Positions 31,801 through 39,104 of a stretch of DNA of 45,326 nt are shown here, piece after piece. The notes below the pieces were generated by a model that was not told where the DNA came from, made no database searches, and saw only the letters and a program-made list of their open reading frames with translations. The translations under genes and the position numbers were made by a program. The stretch is taken from positions 1 through 45,326 of the IMG/VR virus record IMGVR_UViG_3300007555_000010; one strand, 5' to 3'. This DNA is from a virus. Positions within the stretch are counted from its first letter, which is position 1. Each line of letters begins with the position of its first letter.

Positions 31801-31812
31801 CTAATTGTTTAC
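31796..31812. promoter_or_regulatory. 17-bp putative operator over the -35 box, site 3
   Basis: GTCAACTAATTGTTTAC: GTmAA and TTkAC half-sites 7 bases apart, overlapping the -35 box. It also overlaps the stop codon of the upstream zinc-finger gene. The same layout is present at three other early promoters. Confidence 0.6.
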
Positions 31813-32072
31813 AACTTAATACTATACATACCTAACATTGATTTTTTCACTTTAGGATGCAGGGTATTTACATAATCATGAAACTGCTTTGGCGTTCCAT
31901 CGATTGATAGATTATCACAAACACCTTGAGCTTCCCAAAACTCTTTATCAGGTGGGTTTGTATTGCATCGGCACTTTTCATGCATTGTGACCTCATCATC
32001 CATGTGGCAATGCTGATACGGGTACGAAACCACACCCGTATCTTTGCATTCATTGCACTCGTAAGCGCTCAT
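31809..32072 (-). CDS. Small zinc-finger-like protein
   Basis: The 87 residues begin MSAYECNECKDTGVVSYPYQHCHMDDE and later have HEKCRCN, a DnaJ-like CxxCxxxG plus CxC pattern likely to bind zinc. The remaining sequence is helical. It is coupled to the previous gene by ATGA. Function is unknown; small phage zinc-ribbon proteins often regulate transcription or recruit host proteins. Confidence 0.72.
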   Translation of the reverse strand: MSAYECNECKDTGVVSYPYQHCHMDDEVTMHEKCRCNTNPPDKEFWEAQGVCDNLSIDGTPKQFHDYVNTLHPKVKKSMLGMYSIKL

Positions 32073-32479
32073 GATTTGTCAGCCTGAATAAGCTCATCCA
32101 TGCGTTCCAAGTAAATATGAATAGCATGATGCAAATCTGTTAGGCTGGCATTCTCAGCACATTCCCGAATAGTCGTGAATTGATGAGGCTTGCCGTGTGG
32201 GTAGACCCTAGACCTTAAATCGCCCACTGGTGCATCAGCCGCAGTAAACGGCTTTCTGGGGTATTCTGTGGACGTGTCAGGCGATGTTACGGCCGCACGT
32301 ATATGCTCATTGAGCTTATCGGTAGTAGAAGTTGCACCACCAACTTTCTTTTCATTTAGGAAATCCAACAAAGCCGCCTTATCAGTTGGTACTTCAGTTG
32401 AGGTAGTAACGCCAAAAGCTTTTTTAGCTTCTGCTTGTGTGCCTACCCAGCTTCCAATTCCATTAGTATACAGTTTCAT
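32069..32479 (-). CDS. Early hypothetical protein
   Basis: Start 32479 is chosen because the GGAGG of the repeated leader cassette lies just upstream; the longer frame reads through that leader. The 136-residue product starts MKLYTNGIGSWVGTQAEAKKAFG, has a low-complexity middle (TSTTDKL...SPDTSTEYPRK), and a helical C-terminus (SLTDLHHAIHIYLERMDELIQ). The family is not recognised. Confidence 0.68.
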   Translation of the reverse strand: MKLYTNGIGSWVGTQAEAKKAFGVTTSTEVPTDKAALLDFLNEKKVGGATSTTDKLNEHIRAAVTSPDTSTEYPRKPFTAADAPVGDLRSRVYPHGKPHQFTTIRECAENASLTDLHHAIHIYLERMDELIQADKS

Positions 32480-32482
32480 TCG

Positions 32483-32512
32483 AATGCGCCTCCTAGCGCT
32501 AGTTAATGGGGC
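32483..32512 (-). repeat. 30-bp leader repeat, copy 1 (hairpin arm + CTAGCGCTAG + Shine-Dalgarno)
   Basis: This is identical to 32727-32756. On the minus strand it reads: 5' arm end of a GC hairpin, the perfect palindrome CTAGCGCTAG, GGAGG, then the start codon. It forms a reusable leader for the gene starting at 32479. Confidence 0.9.
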
Positions 32513-32521
32513 AAATGCCCC
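32508..32521 (-). terminator. GGGGC-ATTT-GCCCC hairpin
   Basis: A 5-bp stem between two early genes without a T-run. It belongs to the repeated leader cassette and probably stabilises or processes the message. Confidence 0.55.
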
Positions 32522-32528
32522 GTTTAAT

Positions 32529-32723
32529 TTATTTACGCTCAAAGTCAGCATACATTTGTAACATTTTATCCCAGCCCCATTTCACGAATTTGGCGAGATC
32601 ATCACCTTCATCAATGCCATGATTAGAGGCAAATTGTTTCAGGGCTGAAGTAAGTTCCATTTCAGGAAACTCATGAACCAGATCAATTGCTTCATTATAA
32701 GCTTTTTCCCAAGTTGCGTTCAT
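32529..32723 (-). CDS. Small early hypothetical protein
   Basis: Start 32723 follows the GGAGG of the second leader cassette copy. The 64 residues are helical and acidic (MNATWEKAYNEAIDLVHEFPEMELTSALKQ...LAKFVKWGWDKMLQMY). No family is recognised. Confidence 0.68.
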   Translation of the reverse strand: MNATWEKAYNEAIDLVHEFPEMELTSALKQFASNHGIDEGDDLAKFVKWGWDKMLQMYADFERK

Positions 32724-32726
32724 ATC

Positions 32727-32756
32727 AATGCGCCTCCTAGCGCTAGTTAATGGGGC
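32727..32756 (-). repeat. 30-bp leader repeat, copy 2
   Basis: This is identical to 32483-32512 and lies at the same position relative to the downstream start codon (32723). Confidence 0.9.
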
Positions 32757-32765
32757 TTTCGCCCC
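32752..32765 (-). terminator. GGGGC-GAAA-GCCCC hairpin
   Basis: Same 14-base GNRA-loop hairpin as at 31083-31096, here as the upstream part of leader cassette copy 2. Confidence 0.6.
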
Positions 32766-32772
32766 AGTTGAA

Positions 32773-33132
32773 TTATACAGACTTTTTAAACCCAAATGGT
32801 GAGCAATCATAAGATACACCATCAGCAATAAATCTATCTCCCATCATTGAAGATCGCTGACCTAAACCATCTTCTCTATGCTTCAAAACAGTTACCTCAT
32901 TATTATAATCACCATTTGCAATTGAGTTACCATCTTTCAAAGTGAAAGAAGTTTTTTTGATAGACCAAGAACCCTCAATGTTATTTGTCCAGCGGTATGC
33001 ATACTCAAGACAATCATTAGTTGTTCCAAACGCAGATATTTCTACTGGAATTTTCACTTCAGCAACTGGTGTATAATTAACAACATTGCCTGTTTGGCGG
33101 TCACGATTTGCATGTTCTACTGTGATTTTCAT
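32773..33132 (-). CDS. Early hypothetical protein (first gene of leftward operon)
   Basis: The 119-residue product begins MKITVEHANRDRQTGNVVNYTPVAEVKIPVE. It is beta-rich and ends basic (SPFGFKKSV). A GGGAATATAAAT leader precedes the ATG, and the promoter lies about 50 bases upstream. The family is not recognised. Confidence 0.7.
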   Translation of the reverse strand: MKITVEHANRDRQTGNVVNYTPVAEVKIPVEISAFGTTNDCLEYAYRWTNNIEGSWSIKKTSFTLKDGNSIANGDYNNEVTVLKHREDGLGQRSSMMGDRFIADGVSYDCSPFGFKKSV

Positions 33133-33166
33133 AATTTATATTCCCTATGGTTGCGAGGTGAACCCT

Positions 33167-33209
33167 CATTTGATAAACAATCTGTAAAGCTTATGATTAC
33201 AAATGTAAA
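33167..33209 (-). promoter_or_regulatory. Early promoter P(33132) with ATCAAATG start element
   Basis: Minus strand: -35 TTTACA (33204-33209), 17-base spacer, weak -10 TACAGA (33181-33186), then after 6 bases ATCAAATG (33167-33174). It lies in the divergent gap between the leftward operon and rusA. Confidence 0.7.
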
Positions 33210-33221
33210 CAGTTAATTTAC
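33205..33221. promoter_or_regulatory. 17-bp putative operator, site 4 (divergent region)
   Basis: GTAAACAGTTAATTTAC has perfect GTAAA/TTTAC arms 7 bases apart. This is the most symmetric copy. Its position between divergent genes could control both. Confidence 0.62.
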
Positions 33222-33257
33222 AAATAATTAAAAAAAGTTAAAAAAAGGAGCAGGGAA

Positions 33258-33710
33258 ATGTTAAAAACACTAGAATTTAAGGTGATGGGCGCACCAGTTG
33301 GCAAGGCTAGACCAAGATTTACTAAGTCAGGGCATGTTTACACAGCTTCCAAAACAAAAGATTATGAAAAGTCTGTAGGTCAAGCGGCGTGGGTGGCAAT
33401 GCTCAAGGCTAGATTAAGGCCAACAGATAAGAGGGTAAGCGTAATTATGTCTCATCATTTTAAAATTCCCAAATCATATTCAAAAGCAAAAGTAATAGCT
33501 TGTCAGGCTGGTAGCATAATTCCTCCAACGTATGATTTAGACAATTTAGCAAAATCCATATTGGATGGGTGTAATAAAATTGTGTGGGATGATGATGCTT
33601 CTGTTTGGCATTTAACTTGCTTTAAAAGATATTGTGATGTTGATGTTGAACCACACACACAAGTCAGAATACAGTGGGATGACGGAAGGCCAGAGAAAAA
33701 TATATTATGA
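33258..33710 (+). CDS. rusA: RusA-like Holliday junction resolvase
   Basis: The 150-residue protein carries the RusA signature: VGKARPRFTKSGHVYT at the N-terminus and PTYDLDNLAKSILDGCNKIVWDDDASV, whose acidic residues bind metal. RusA cuts four-way junctions and would act with the SSB and ERF-like annealing protein encoded further on. AAAGGAGCAGG precedes the ATG. The stop overlaps the next gene (ATGA). Confidence 0.92.
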   Translation: MLKTLEFKVMGAPVGKARPRFTKSGHVYTASKTKDYEKSVGQAAWVAMLKARLRPTDKRVSVIMSHHFKIPKSYSKAKVIACQAGSIIPPTYDLDNLAKSILDGCNKIVWDDDASVWHLTCFKRYCDVDVEPHTQVRIQWDDGRPEKNIL

Positions 33711-34408
33711 TACCAAGATTTATTTTTGATATGGATGGGACTTTGACTGATAGTGGCTCGAAAATTGACCCATCATTCGCGGAAGTATTCAAACATTTTT
33801 GCTATGATAATTATTGCTATGTTGTTTCAGGTGCTAAATACAATCAAATAAGATGGCAATTAGGTGATGAAATATGCAATAATATAGATGGTATTTTTTC
33901 TTGCGCTGGGAATGAGCATTGGATTGAAGGAAAGCTAATATCAAAGAACACATGGACACCATCACCATATTTAATAGCTGTACTCGCAAATTTCTTAGCA
34001 ATTTCAGGTTATCCACACAAAAACGGCAAACACTTTGATTTCAGAAATGGTATGTTTAATTTTAGCGTAGGCGGTCAAAATACAAATCCATCAGATCGCA
34101 AGATTTATATTGATTGGGATAATTATAGTGAAGAAAGATTGGCAATAGTAAATAGAGTAACGTCAAATTTTCCAGATATTGATTGTGTTGTTGCTGGTGA
34201 TACTGGGGTTGATATTTATCCAGTTGGTAAAGATAAAAGCCAAATTTTAGAAAATTTCTTTGATCAAGAGACAATATTTTTTGGTGATAGCATAACTAAT
34301 TATGGAAATGATTTTGAAATAGCTAAATATTGTGACGTTGTTTATGAGGTGGCTAGTTGGCAAGAAACAAATTTAACATTAATCGCCAACTATTTTAATG
34401 TGCAATAA
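33707..34408 (+). CDS. Eukaryotic-type phosphomannomutase-like HAD protein
   Basis: The 233 residues fit HAD type IIB enzymes of the PMM2 type: FDMDGTLTDSG (nucleophile and acid Asp), VVSGAKYNQIRWQLG, FSCAGNEHWIEGKLI, HFDFRNGMFNFSVGG, and FFGDSITNYGNDFEIAKY. By memory alignment, the FRNG arginine and the later SDR arginine of PMM2 are kept. The arginine of PMM2's IGR motif is Gln here, so mutase activity may be altered. PMMs interconvert mannose 6- and 1-phosphate for GDP-mannose. Inference: it may feed sugar nucleotides to phage glycosyltransferases, or act as a sugar phosphatase. It is translationally coupled to rusA. Confidence 0.83.
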   Translation: MIPRFIFDMDGTLTDSGSKIDPSFAEVFKHFCYDNYCYVVSGAKYNQIRWQLGDEICNNIDGIFSCAGNEHWIEGKLISKNTWTPSPYLIAVLANFLAISGYPHKNGKHFDFRNGMFNFSVGGQNTNPSDRKIYIDWDNYSEERLAIVNRVTSNFPDIDCVVAGDTGVDIYPVGKDKSQILENFFDQETIFFGDSITNYGNDFEIAKYCDVVYEVASWQETNLTLIANYFNVQ

Positions 34409-34716
34409 GAATAATCAGCACCATACATTTCACGCCATTTTATCGGCTCTTTGTGAATAGCGATTTTAGTTTTGTCATTACCCCATAAGCCTTGGTGGTG
34501 ATCTTCACATAAAGGGATAGCAGTGCTGTCTGGACGCTTTGCACCACTGAACCTATCATGAATAGGATGGTGCGCCGTTGTGGGGCTTCTTTGGACTTCG
34601 CCGTATTTTTGGCAGATACAGCATCTTTTTTGTCTGATTTCTTTAAGGAATTTTTCATCTTTTTTCGCCTTTGGTTTTTTTAGTCCAATAGATGCTTTAC
34701 CAGTTAGATTTGACAT
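34390..34716 (-). CDS. HNH-type nuclease-like protein (Ref/DUF968-like)
   Basis: From ATG 34716 the protein has 108 residues. It shows RCCICQKYGEVQ, TTAHHPIHDRFSGAKRPDSTAIPLCEDHHQGLWG, a Cys/His zinc and HNH arrangement close to Ref/DUF968 phage recombination proteins. The start is uncertain: an in-frame ATG at 34761 would overlap the upstream gene by 41 bases. It converges with the PMM-like gene, overlapping its 3' end by 19 bases. Confidence 0.8.
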   Translation of the reverse strand: MSNLTGKASIGLKKPKAKKDEKFLKEIRQKRCCICQKYGEVQRSPTTAHHPIHDRFSGAKRPDSTAIPLCEDHHQGLWGNDKTKIAIHKEPIKWREMYGADYSYCTLK

Positions 34717-34720
34717 TGCG

Positions 34721-34939
34721 TTATAATTTAAGCCCTTTTGGACGTATTTTAGGTTTAACACTAAGACCAGAAACTTTATCTGTCATAATGCATTGAGCCA
34801 TACTATCCATATCTTCATATGGTTTATATGCGGCTGGTAATGCGTTTCCACACTCGTATTCATTACTATACAGTGTTTTCTTCTCAATTTCTACACCAGC
34901 TACGACATATGTTAAAACTAGAAATGTGTAAAAAGTCAT
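34721..34939 (-). CDS. Small exported protein
   Basis: The 72 residues start with a hydrophobic signal-like segment (MTFYTFLVLTYVVAG) followed by a short domain with two Cys (YECGNALPAAY...MAQCIMTD). It is probably periplasmic or membrane-anchored. It overlaps the GNAT gene stop by ATGA. Function is unknown; superinfection exclusion proteins often look like this, but there is no direct support. Confidence 0.6.
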   Translation of the reverse strand: MTFYTFLVLTYVVAGVEIEKKTLYSNEYECGNALPAAYKPYEDMDSMAQCIMTDKVSGLSVKPKIRPKGLKL

Positions 34940-35502
34940 TTTGTGTACCTTTCATTTTGATTTGCAATTAGACCTACAAGCCAGTTGGGGTCATAATTAT
35001 AGATGTTTATTTTTCTTTTGCTGGTTTGAACCCAAGTATTTTTGTGTCCTATTCCCATTCGTGTGCCAGCTATTTCCCATCCCATAGATTGCCAGAAAAA
35101 ATTACTTTCCAAATCATCAGCACAACCAGCATCAAATGACATTGTGCCAATAGATAATCCCCATTTCACAACACTATTTAATAACATTTTACCTCTCTCA
35201 AGCTTTCTGGCATCTTCCTGAAGGCATATTTGTGCTATCTTTCCCTTTCTGTATATTGCGTTTCTTTTGCCGAAACTGGCCAAACAAAAACCAACAAGAT
35301 CATCATTTACAGTACATATGAATAATTTGTCATTGCATACAGGAGACCATCTTTTACCCGTTTTAATCCCAGTGATAGCCGCTTCATAAGCCATTTTAGG
35401 AATGAACCCTAAACTAAGGCTTTCTTTTTTGCTCAGACTAATAACATATTTAACGTCTTCTAACTTTGCTTCTCTGACAATTGTTGTTTCTATAACGGAC
35501 AT
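34936..35502 (-). CDS. GNAT-like acetyltransferase
   Basis: The 188 residues begin TIVREAKLEDVKYVISLSKKESLSLGFIPKMAYE, the GNAT N-terminal pattern. KLFICTVNDDLVGFCLASFG and IAQICLQEDARKLERGKMLLNSVVKWG (CoA-binding region) follow, and then FFWQSMGWEIAGTRMG. It sits among recombination genes in a leftward operon. I recall phage proteins of this type with unknown targets. It is the second GNAT-like gene in this genome and is not closely similar to the one at 9993. Confidence 0.78.
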   Translation of the reverse strand: MSVIETTIVREAKLEDVKYVISLSKKESLSLGFIPKMAYEAAITGIKTGKRWSPVCNDKLFICTVNDDLVGFCLASFGKRNAIYRKGKIAQICLQEDARKLERGKMLLNSVVKWGLSIGTMSFDAGCADDLESNFFWQSMGWEIAGTRMGIGHKNTWVQTSKRKINIYNYDPNWLVGLIANQNERYTK

Positions 35503-35506
35503 TTCA

Positions 35507-35926
35507 TTAGTTCTCTAACAATTCCATTGGGTCGAATTCTAAAGCTGTTGAAAGTTTTTCTAAAGCTGTTTCAAAATATTTATTGAATTCGTCTTGGGTC
35601 ATTTTTTCATATGCAGTGCTATCAGCCGTGTAATAAACATCACCAGTAAAAGCGTTCAGAGTGGCCTTATAATGCCCACACAGCATCTTTAGATCATTAT
35701 GTAGGTGTTCACTGGTAGCCCATTTGTTTGTAGACTGAACGGCTTTTTTTAATATTTGCCAGTACAATTTGTGTTGTGGTGGTGATCGTTTTTTCTCTGG
35801 CTTCAAGGTAAATAGTGACCCATCTGACATGAATTCTATTTCTTCAGCATCATAAGATGTGACGGGCAAGAGGTGACCTTGCCCTTTCATCACTTGTATA
35901 TTTGGCTTTGATTTCTTCAAAACCAA
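35507..35926 (-). CDS. DUF1367/NinB-like protein
   Basis: The 139 residues show HKLYWQILKKAVQSTNKWATSEHLHNDLKMLCGHY, then TGDVYYTADSTAYEKMTQDEFNKYFETALEKLS, close to the DUF1367 pattern and reminiscent of lambda NinB recombination mediators. It is encoded with SSB and an annealing protein. ATG 35926 gives a 10-base overlap with the gene upstream; ATG 35890 is an alternative. Confidence 0.8.
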   Translation of the reverse strand: MVLKKSKPNIQVMKGQGHLLPVTSYDAEEIEFMSDGSLFTLKPEKKRSPPQHKLYWQILKKAVQSTNKWATSEHLHNDLKMLCGHYKATLNAFTGDVYYTADSTAYEKMTQDEFNKYFETALEKLSTALEFDPMELLEN

Positions 35927-36357
35927 GTTTTCTTGGGTTCTGAAAGCGGAAATGCAATGCTTCCAATTTTAGTTTGAACATCCTTATCATCCCATCTTGT
36001 TTGTTCATCTGTATGAAAGCGCTCATCAATCCAGTCATTTGTACCAACTTTAACTGTAACCCTATAATACTGACCTGTTCTATCTTCATTAGATCGTTTT
36101 TTTGCATTACTTACTAATTTTGCACCTGTTGGGTCAGTTTCTACAAGAAGCCATTCATTGCCTTTTTGATCTTTTGCAAGATGCAGTGCAACTCTATCAC
36201 CAACGGCCATTCTGGCGGCTTTGGCAGTTTCTAAGTTGATTGTGCATGATAGCTGTGGATTGATTGACGTATTTTCACCAGTATAAATTTTAGCAAAACT
36301 ATTGTTGGAAATTTTTGTAGCTGGCTTTGCAGAAGCTAATTTTTTAAATTCAAACAT
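35917..36357 (-). CDS. Conserved hypothetical protein of the recombination operon
   Basis: The 146 residues begin MFEFKKLASAKPATKISNNSFAKIY and continue with a beta-rich segment (LETAKAARMAVGDRVALHLAK) that looks AbrB- or OB-like but carries no decisive motif. It lies directly after SSB, suggesting a DNA-related role. A Shine-Dalgarno (AAAGG) is present. Confidence 0.72.
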   Translation of the reverse strand: MFEFKKLASAKPATKISNNSFAKIYTGENTSINPQLSCTINLETAKAARMAVGDRVALHLAKDQKGNEWLLVETDPTGAKLVSNAKKRSNEDRTGQYYRVTVKVGTNDWIDERFHTDEQTRWDDKDVQTKIGSIAFPLSEPKKTWF

Positions 36358-36369
36358 TTAATTACCTTT

Positions 36370-36735
36370 CTAAAATGGTATCTCATCATCAAGATTATTT
36401 TCATTAGATGAGCTGGGAGCTTGATAATTGTTTGTTTCTTGCGCTGGTCTTCCACCTACAAGTTCACATTCAGAAACGTTTACATCATGGTATATTTTGC
36501 CACCGCTTAAACGGATATTTAATTCACCATCAATATAAACTTTTGTCCCTTTTCTTAAATATGGCAATAAACCATTACCTCTTTTTCCCCAGAGACTGCA
36601 TCCTATAAACGCAGGGGCTTCATCTTTTTTTCTTCTATTATTAACAGCGACTGTGAATTTGGTAACATGTGTAGCACCAACTTCAGAATTTTCAGCATCT
36701 TTAATTAGATTGCCGATTAGGCTTAATTTAAGCAT
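36370..36735 (-). CDS. ssb: Single-stranded DNA-binding protein
   Basis: The 121-residue OB-fold protein (LSLIGNLIKDAENSEVG, FTVAVNNRRKKDE, KVYIDGELNIR) ends with a disordered linker and the acidic tip DDEIPF, which in bacterial SSBs recruits partner proteins. It should coat ssDNA in recombination with the ERF-like protein. Confidence 0.92.
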   Translation of the reverse strand: MLKLSLIGNLIKDAENSEVGATHVTKFTVAVNNRRKKDEAPAFIGCSLWGKRGNGLLPYLRKGTKVYIDGELNIRLSGGKIYHDVNVSECELVGGRPAQETNNYQAPSSSNENNLDDEIPF

Positions 36736-36831
36736 TTAATATTCCCTCTAGTTTACTTAGATATTTTCCCAGATCGCCCGACCTGTTCCTTTTAAGGGTG
36801 ACAGATCGAACCTCTAGGCCGTATTTAATAA

Positions 36832-37446
36832 TTACTTTCCCACCATTAATTCAGTCTTTCTTTTCTGGTGAGCCTCATGCATTTCATTGTACTGCCATTC
36901 AGCAATATCTTTGTTGTGATTTAAAAAGCGCATGAATTTATCTTCATTGTCTGCAAACTTTTGTGAGCTACAGTCTTCATAGAATTGTATCCAAGCTTCA
37001 CATTTTTGGTCTACATTAGCTACAGTGAAGGGCTTTTCATTGCTATCAATGGCCGCTTTCTTTCTGTCTACACCCACTATTTCATTAGCTGATGCATATT
37101 GCCCACCATGTAGGCCAAGTGAAGCCAGAGCGCGTCCAATTGCTGATGTTTCACATACCTCAACTGCTGATGTTTTAGTGATGTATGATGAGCCTCTAAT
37201 TTCTTCAGCAAGCCCAGAGCCAACTATAAATCCATCGGCTGTTCTTATTTCAGCTTTGATGATCACAGCATTACCATCATTTAGTATGATGTTAGTTTCA
37301 ATGCCCAGCTCACCACCAAATTCACGACGAAAAGCTTCAACACGTTTTGCAACTTCAGTGTATTGCTTACCGCCTTTCTGTTTAACGCCATGTGTTTCAT
37401 TTAATGAGGATACTGCATCCATTGCTTTGATAAATTTATCGCTCAT
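36832..37446 (-). CDS. erf: ERF-like single-strand annealing protein
   Basis: Start 37446 follows AAAAGGAG; the longer frame start at 37494 lacks support. About 204 residues include KQYTEVAKRVEAFRREFG, then ADGFIVGSGLAEEIRGSSYITKTSAVEVCETSAIGRALASLGLHGG, the strongly conserved ERF/Rad52-like annealing core. It promotes recombination and end joining, probably needed to concatenate genomes. It overlaps the gene upstream by 11 bases. The 96-base gap after it (36736-36831) holds nothing recognised. Confidence 0.85.
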   Translation of the reverse strand: MSDKFIKAMDAVSSLNETHGVKQKGGKQYTEVAKRVEAFRREFGGELGIETNIILNDGNAVIIKAEIRTADGFIVGSGLAEEIRGSSYITKTSAVEVCETSAIGRALASLGLHGGQYASANEIVGVDRKKAAIDSNEKPFTVANVDQKCEAWIQFYEDCSSQKFADNEDKFMRFLNHNKDIAEWQYNEMHEAHQKRKTELMVGK

Positions 37447-37660
37447 CAGAATTCTCCTTTTGTATTCTTTCCCATTCAACAAGAGCATCATCAAAGTATT
37501 CTCCGACCAGCCTAACAGCGCCAGCAGGGAATTGTTGTGTTTGATACATTTGTTCAGTAAATTTTGGGTCGGTTTCAGATTTCACAATTAAATTTAATGT
37601 ATAGTCTGCAATCTTGTTGAATACGTGCGTTCGCACGAATGCTATAGGTGGTTTTATCAT
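37436..37660 (-). CDS. Small early hypothetical protein (first gene of recombination operon)
   Basis: Start 37660 (TGGAG upstream) is used because the predicted -10 and TSS lie at 37691-37679, so the longer ORF starting at 37714 would begin inside the promoter. The 74 residues run MIKPPIAFVRTHVFNKIADYTLNLIVKSETD...LVGEYFDDALVEWERIQKE. No family is recognised. Confidence 0.7.
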   Translation of the reverse strand: MIKPPIAFVRTHVFNKIADYTLNLIVKSETDPKFTEQMYQTQQFPAGAVRLVGEYFDDALVEWERIQKENSDER

Positions 37661-37671
37661 GTTTTTTTCTC

Positions 37672-37714
37672 CATTTGATGTAGTCACACTAACGCCACTC
37701 GCGTAAGTAGTCAA
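37672..37714 (-). promoter_or_regulatory. Early promoter P(37660) with ATCAAATG start element
   Basis: Minus strand: -35 TTGACT (37709-37714), 17-base spacer, -10 TAGTGT (37686-37691), then after 6 bases ATCAAATG (37672-37679). It drives the recombination operon 37660-34390. The 17-bp operator is not well matched here, so control may differ. Confidence 0.7.
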
Positions 37715-37911
37715 TATTTCTGTTGTGTTTTTATTAATTATCTGTCAGAAACTAAAAAGAGCCAGCGGTTAAAACTGGCTCTTAATATCAAATGAAAGTG
37801 TCCAAACACTGGGAAGTAATGTAAACACTGCATACCTTCTGACACATAATGGACACTAAAACAAGTGCATTATACTAGATATAGTATATGTGAAGGGAAA
37901 GGAACATAAAC
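37715..37911. promoter_or_regulatory. Divergent control region (possible origin or switch)
   Basis: This gap of 197 bases between the leftward recombination operon and the rightward replication gene holds several elements. A perfect 9-bp hairpin (AAGAGCCAG 37757-37765 / CTGGCTCTT 37775-37783) comes first. An ATCAAATG copy on the plus strand (37787-37794) follows it. The inverted repeat AGTGT-CCAA-ACACT and a second AAACACTG follow shortly after. A palindrome TATACTA-GATA-TAGTATA lies about 30 bases before ATG 37912. Together they look like protein-binding sites for replication or early regulation. No standard DnaA boxes were recognised. Confidence 0.55.
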
Positions 37912-38610
37912 ATGTCACACTTTATGACAGCGATTGCAATGCAACAAAAGGGGTTAAGAGCAACAACTAAAATTGTTTTATATTGGTTAGCAGATCACTA
38001 TAATGGGGAAACTGGTCGATGCTTTCCAAGTATAAAAAGATTAGCAAAGTTGTCTGAAATGTCTGAACGTTCAGTGCGTTCACAAATTGATGTGCTACAG
38101 GCAATGCAATTAGTTGAGATTAAAACCGCATTTAGAAAAGATGGTCAGCAAACCAGTAACAACTACATACTACATCTATCTGAAGACATGGCATCTGGGG
38201 GGGTGCAAAATTTGCAGGGTGGGGGTGAAAATATTGCAGGGGTAGGTGTGCAAAATCTGCATACCAATAACCTTGTAAGTAATAACCAAGGAAGTAAACC
38301 AGTATTAAGATCATGTGAGATTGGTTTTAAAAAGTTTTGGAATGACTATCCAAGAAAAGTTGGTAAGGCAAATGCTCAAAAGGCTTTTGATAAAGCATCA
38401 CAGTCAGTTGGTGTTGATAAGATACTTGAAGCTGTTAGACCTTTTGCAGATAGTGTAGAAAAAAAAGAAAAGAAATATATACCTCACCCTGCAACATGGC
38501 TTACTCAAGGCAGATGGGATGATGAATTGGAAGAAATAGCACCAAAATCATCAGCAGATTATTTGGATAGCCTGTTTAAAGGCGGAGTTTTAGGAGTGTC
38601 AAAACAATGA
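37912..38610 (+). CDS. Replication-initiator-like protein with N-terminal winged HTH
   Basis: The 232 residues start with a helix-turn-helix typical of phage replication proteins (LRATTKIVLYWLADHYNGETGRCFPSIKRLAKLSEMSERSVRSQI). A flexible Gly-rich linker and a second domain follow (FWNDYPRKVGKANAQKAFDKAS...YIPHPATWLTQGRWDDEL), also known from phage replication proteins. AAGGGAAAGGA precedes the ATG. It probably binds the phage origin, perhaps in the adjacent control region. Confidence 0.8.
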   Translation: MSHFMTAIAMQQKGLRATTKIVLYWLADHYNGETGRCFPSIKRLAKLSEMSERSVRSQIDVLQAMQLVEIKTAFRKDGQQTSNNYILHLSEDMASGGVQNLQGGGENIAGVGVQNLHTNNLVSNNQGSKPVLRSCEIGFKKFWNDYPRKVGKANAQKAFDKASQSVGVDKILEAVRPFADSVEKKEKKYIPHPATWLTQGRWDDELEEIAPKSSADYLDSLFKGGVLGVSKQ

Positions 38611-39104
38611 TGAATTATGAACAAAGAAAAAGAATGATTTCACATTGGCTCTTTGAAACCTTAAAACGCTATGAAGCACCAGCCCATTTTAATGAAAGCG
38701 CAAGTCGTGAAGAAATGATTTTAATGGTGGAAGATATAAATTCTGAAATACCAAGTGTAAATGATGGCATGTGTAAGCTTCTATTGGAAAGAACAGCCCA
38801 GCATGTTCGTAAAAACTATACTTCAAGGCGTTGGCCAACAATAAATGCATTCATTAAAGGAATAAAAGAACATAGGGAACGCATAATGGATGAGCAAACA
38901 AAAGAATTACCAGCTCAAGATTATAGTAATAGCCCATTGTCTTATGCTGATAGAATTATGATAAGGCGAATAAAAGAAGGTGAAGCAATTCCAGACAGCT
39001 ATCTTGACCCTACAAGCCGTGGCAGACAACATTTGATAGAACAGGGCGCAGTTCTTGAAGTTGATTTTGAGAAGTATTTTCCACCACAAACAAGAATAGC
39101 ATGA
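38607..39104 (+). CDS. Replication-associated hypothetical protein
   Basis: The 165 residues are charged and helical (MMNYEQRKRMISHWLFETLKRYEAP...ERTAQHVRKNYTSRRWPTINAFIKGIKEHRERI). It is coupled to the initiator by ATGA, as helicase loaders often are, but no ATPase motif is present. The exact role is unknown. Confidence 0.68.
   Translation: MMNYEQRKRMISHWLFETLKRYEAPAHFNESASREEMILMVEDINSEIPSVNDGMCKLLLERTAQHVRKNYTSRRWPTINAFIKGIKEHRERIMDEQTKELPAQDYSNSPLSYADRIMIRRIKEGEAIPDSYLDPTSRGRQHLIEQGAVLEVDFEKYFPPQTRIA

Noticed and set aside
37025-37591. 188-codon plus-strand open frame
   Set aside because: Antisense to the ERF-like gene with its conserved annealing core. The product is Ser/Pro-rich with no start signal.
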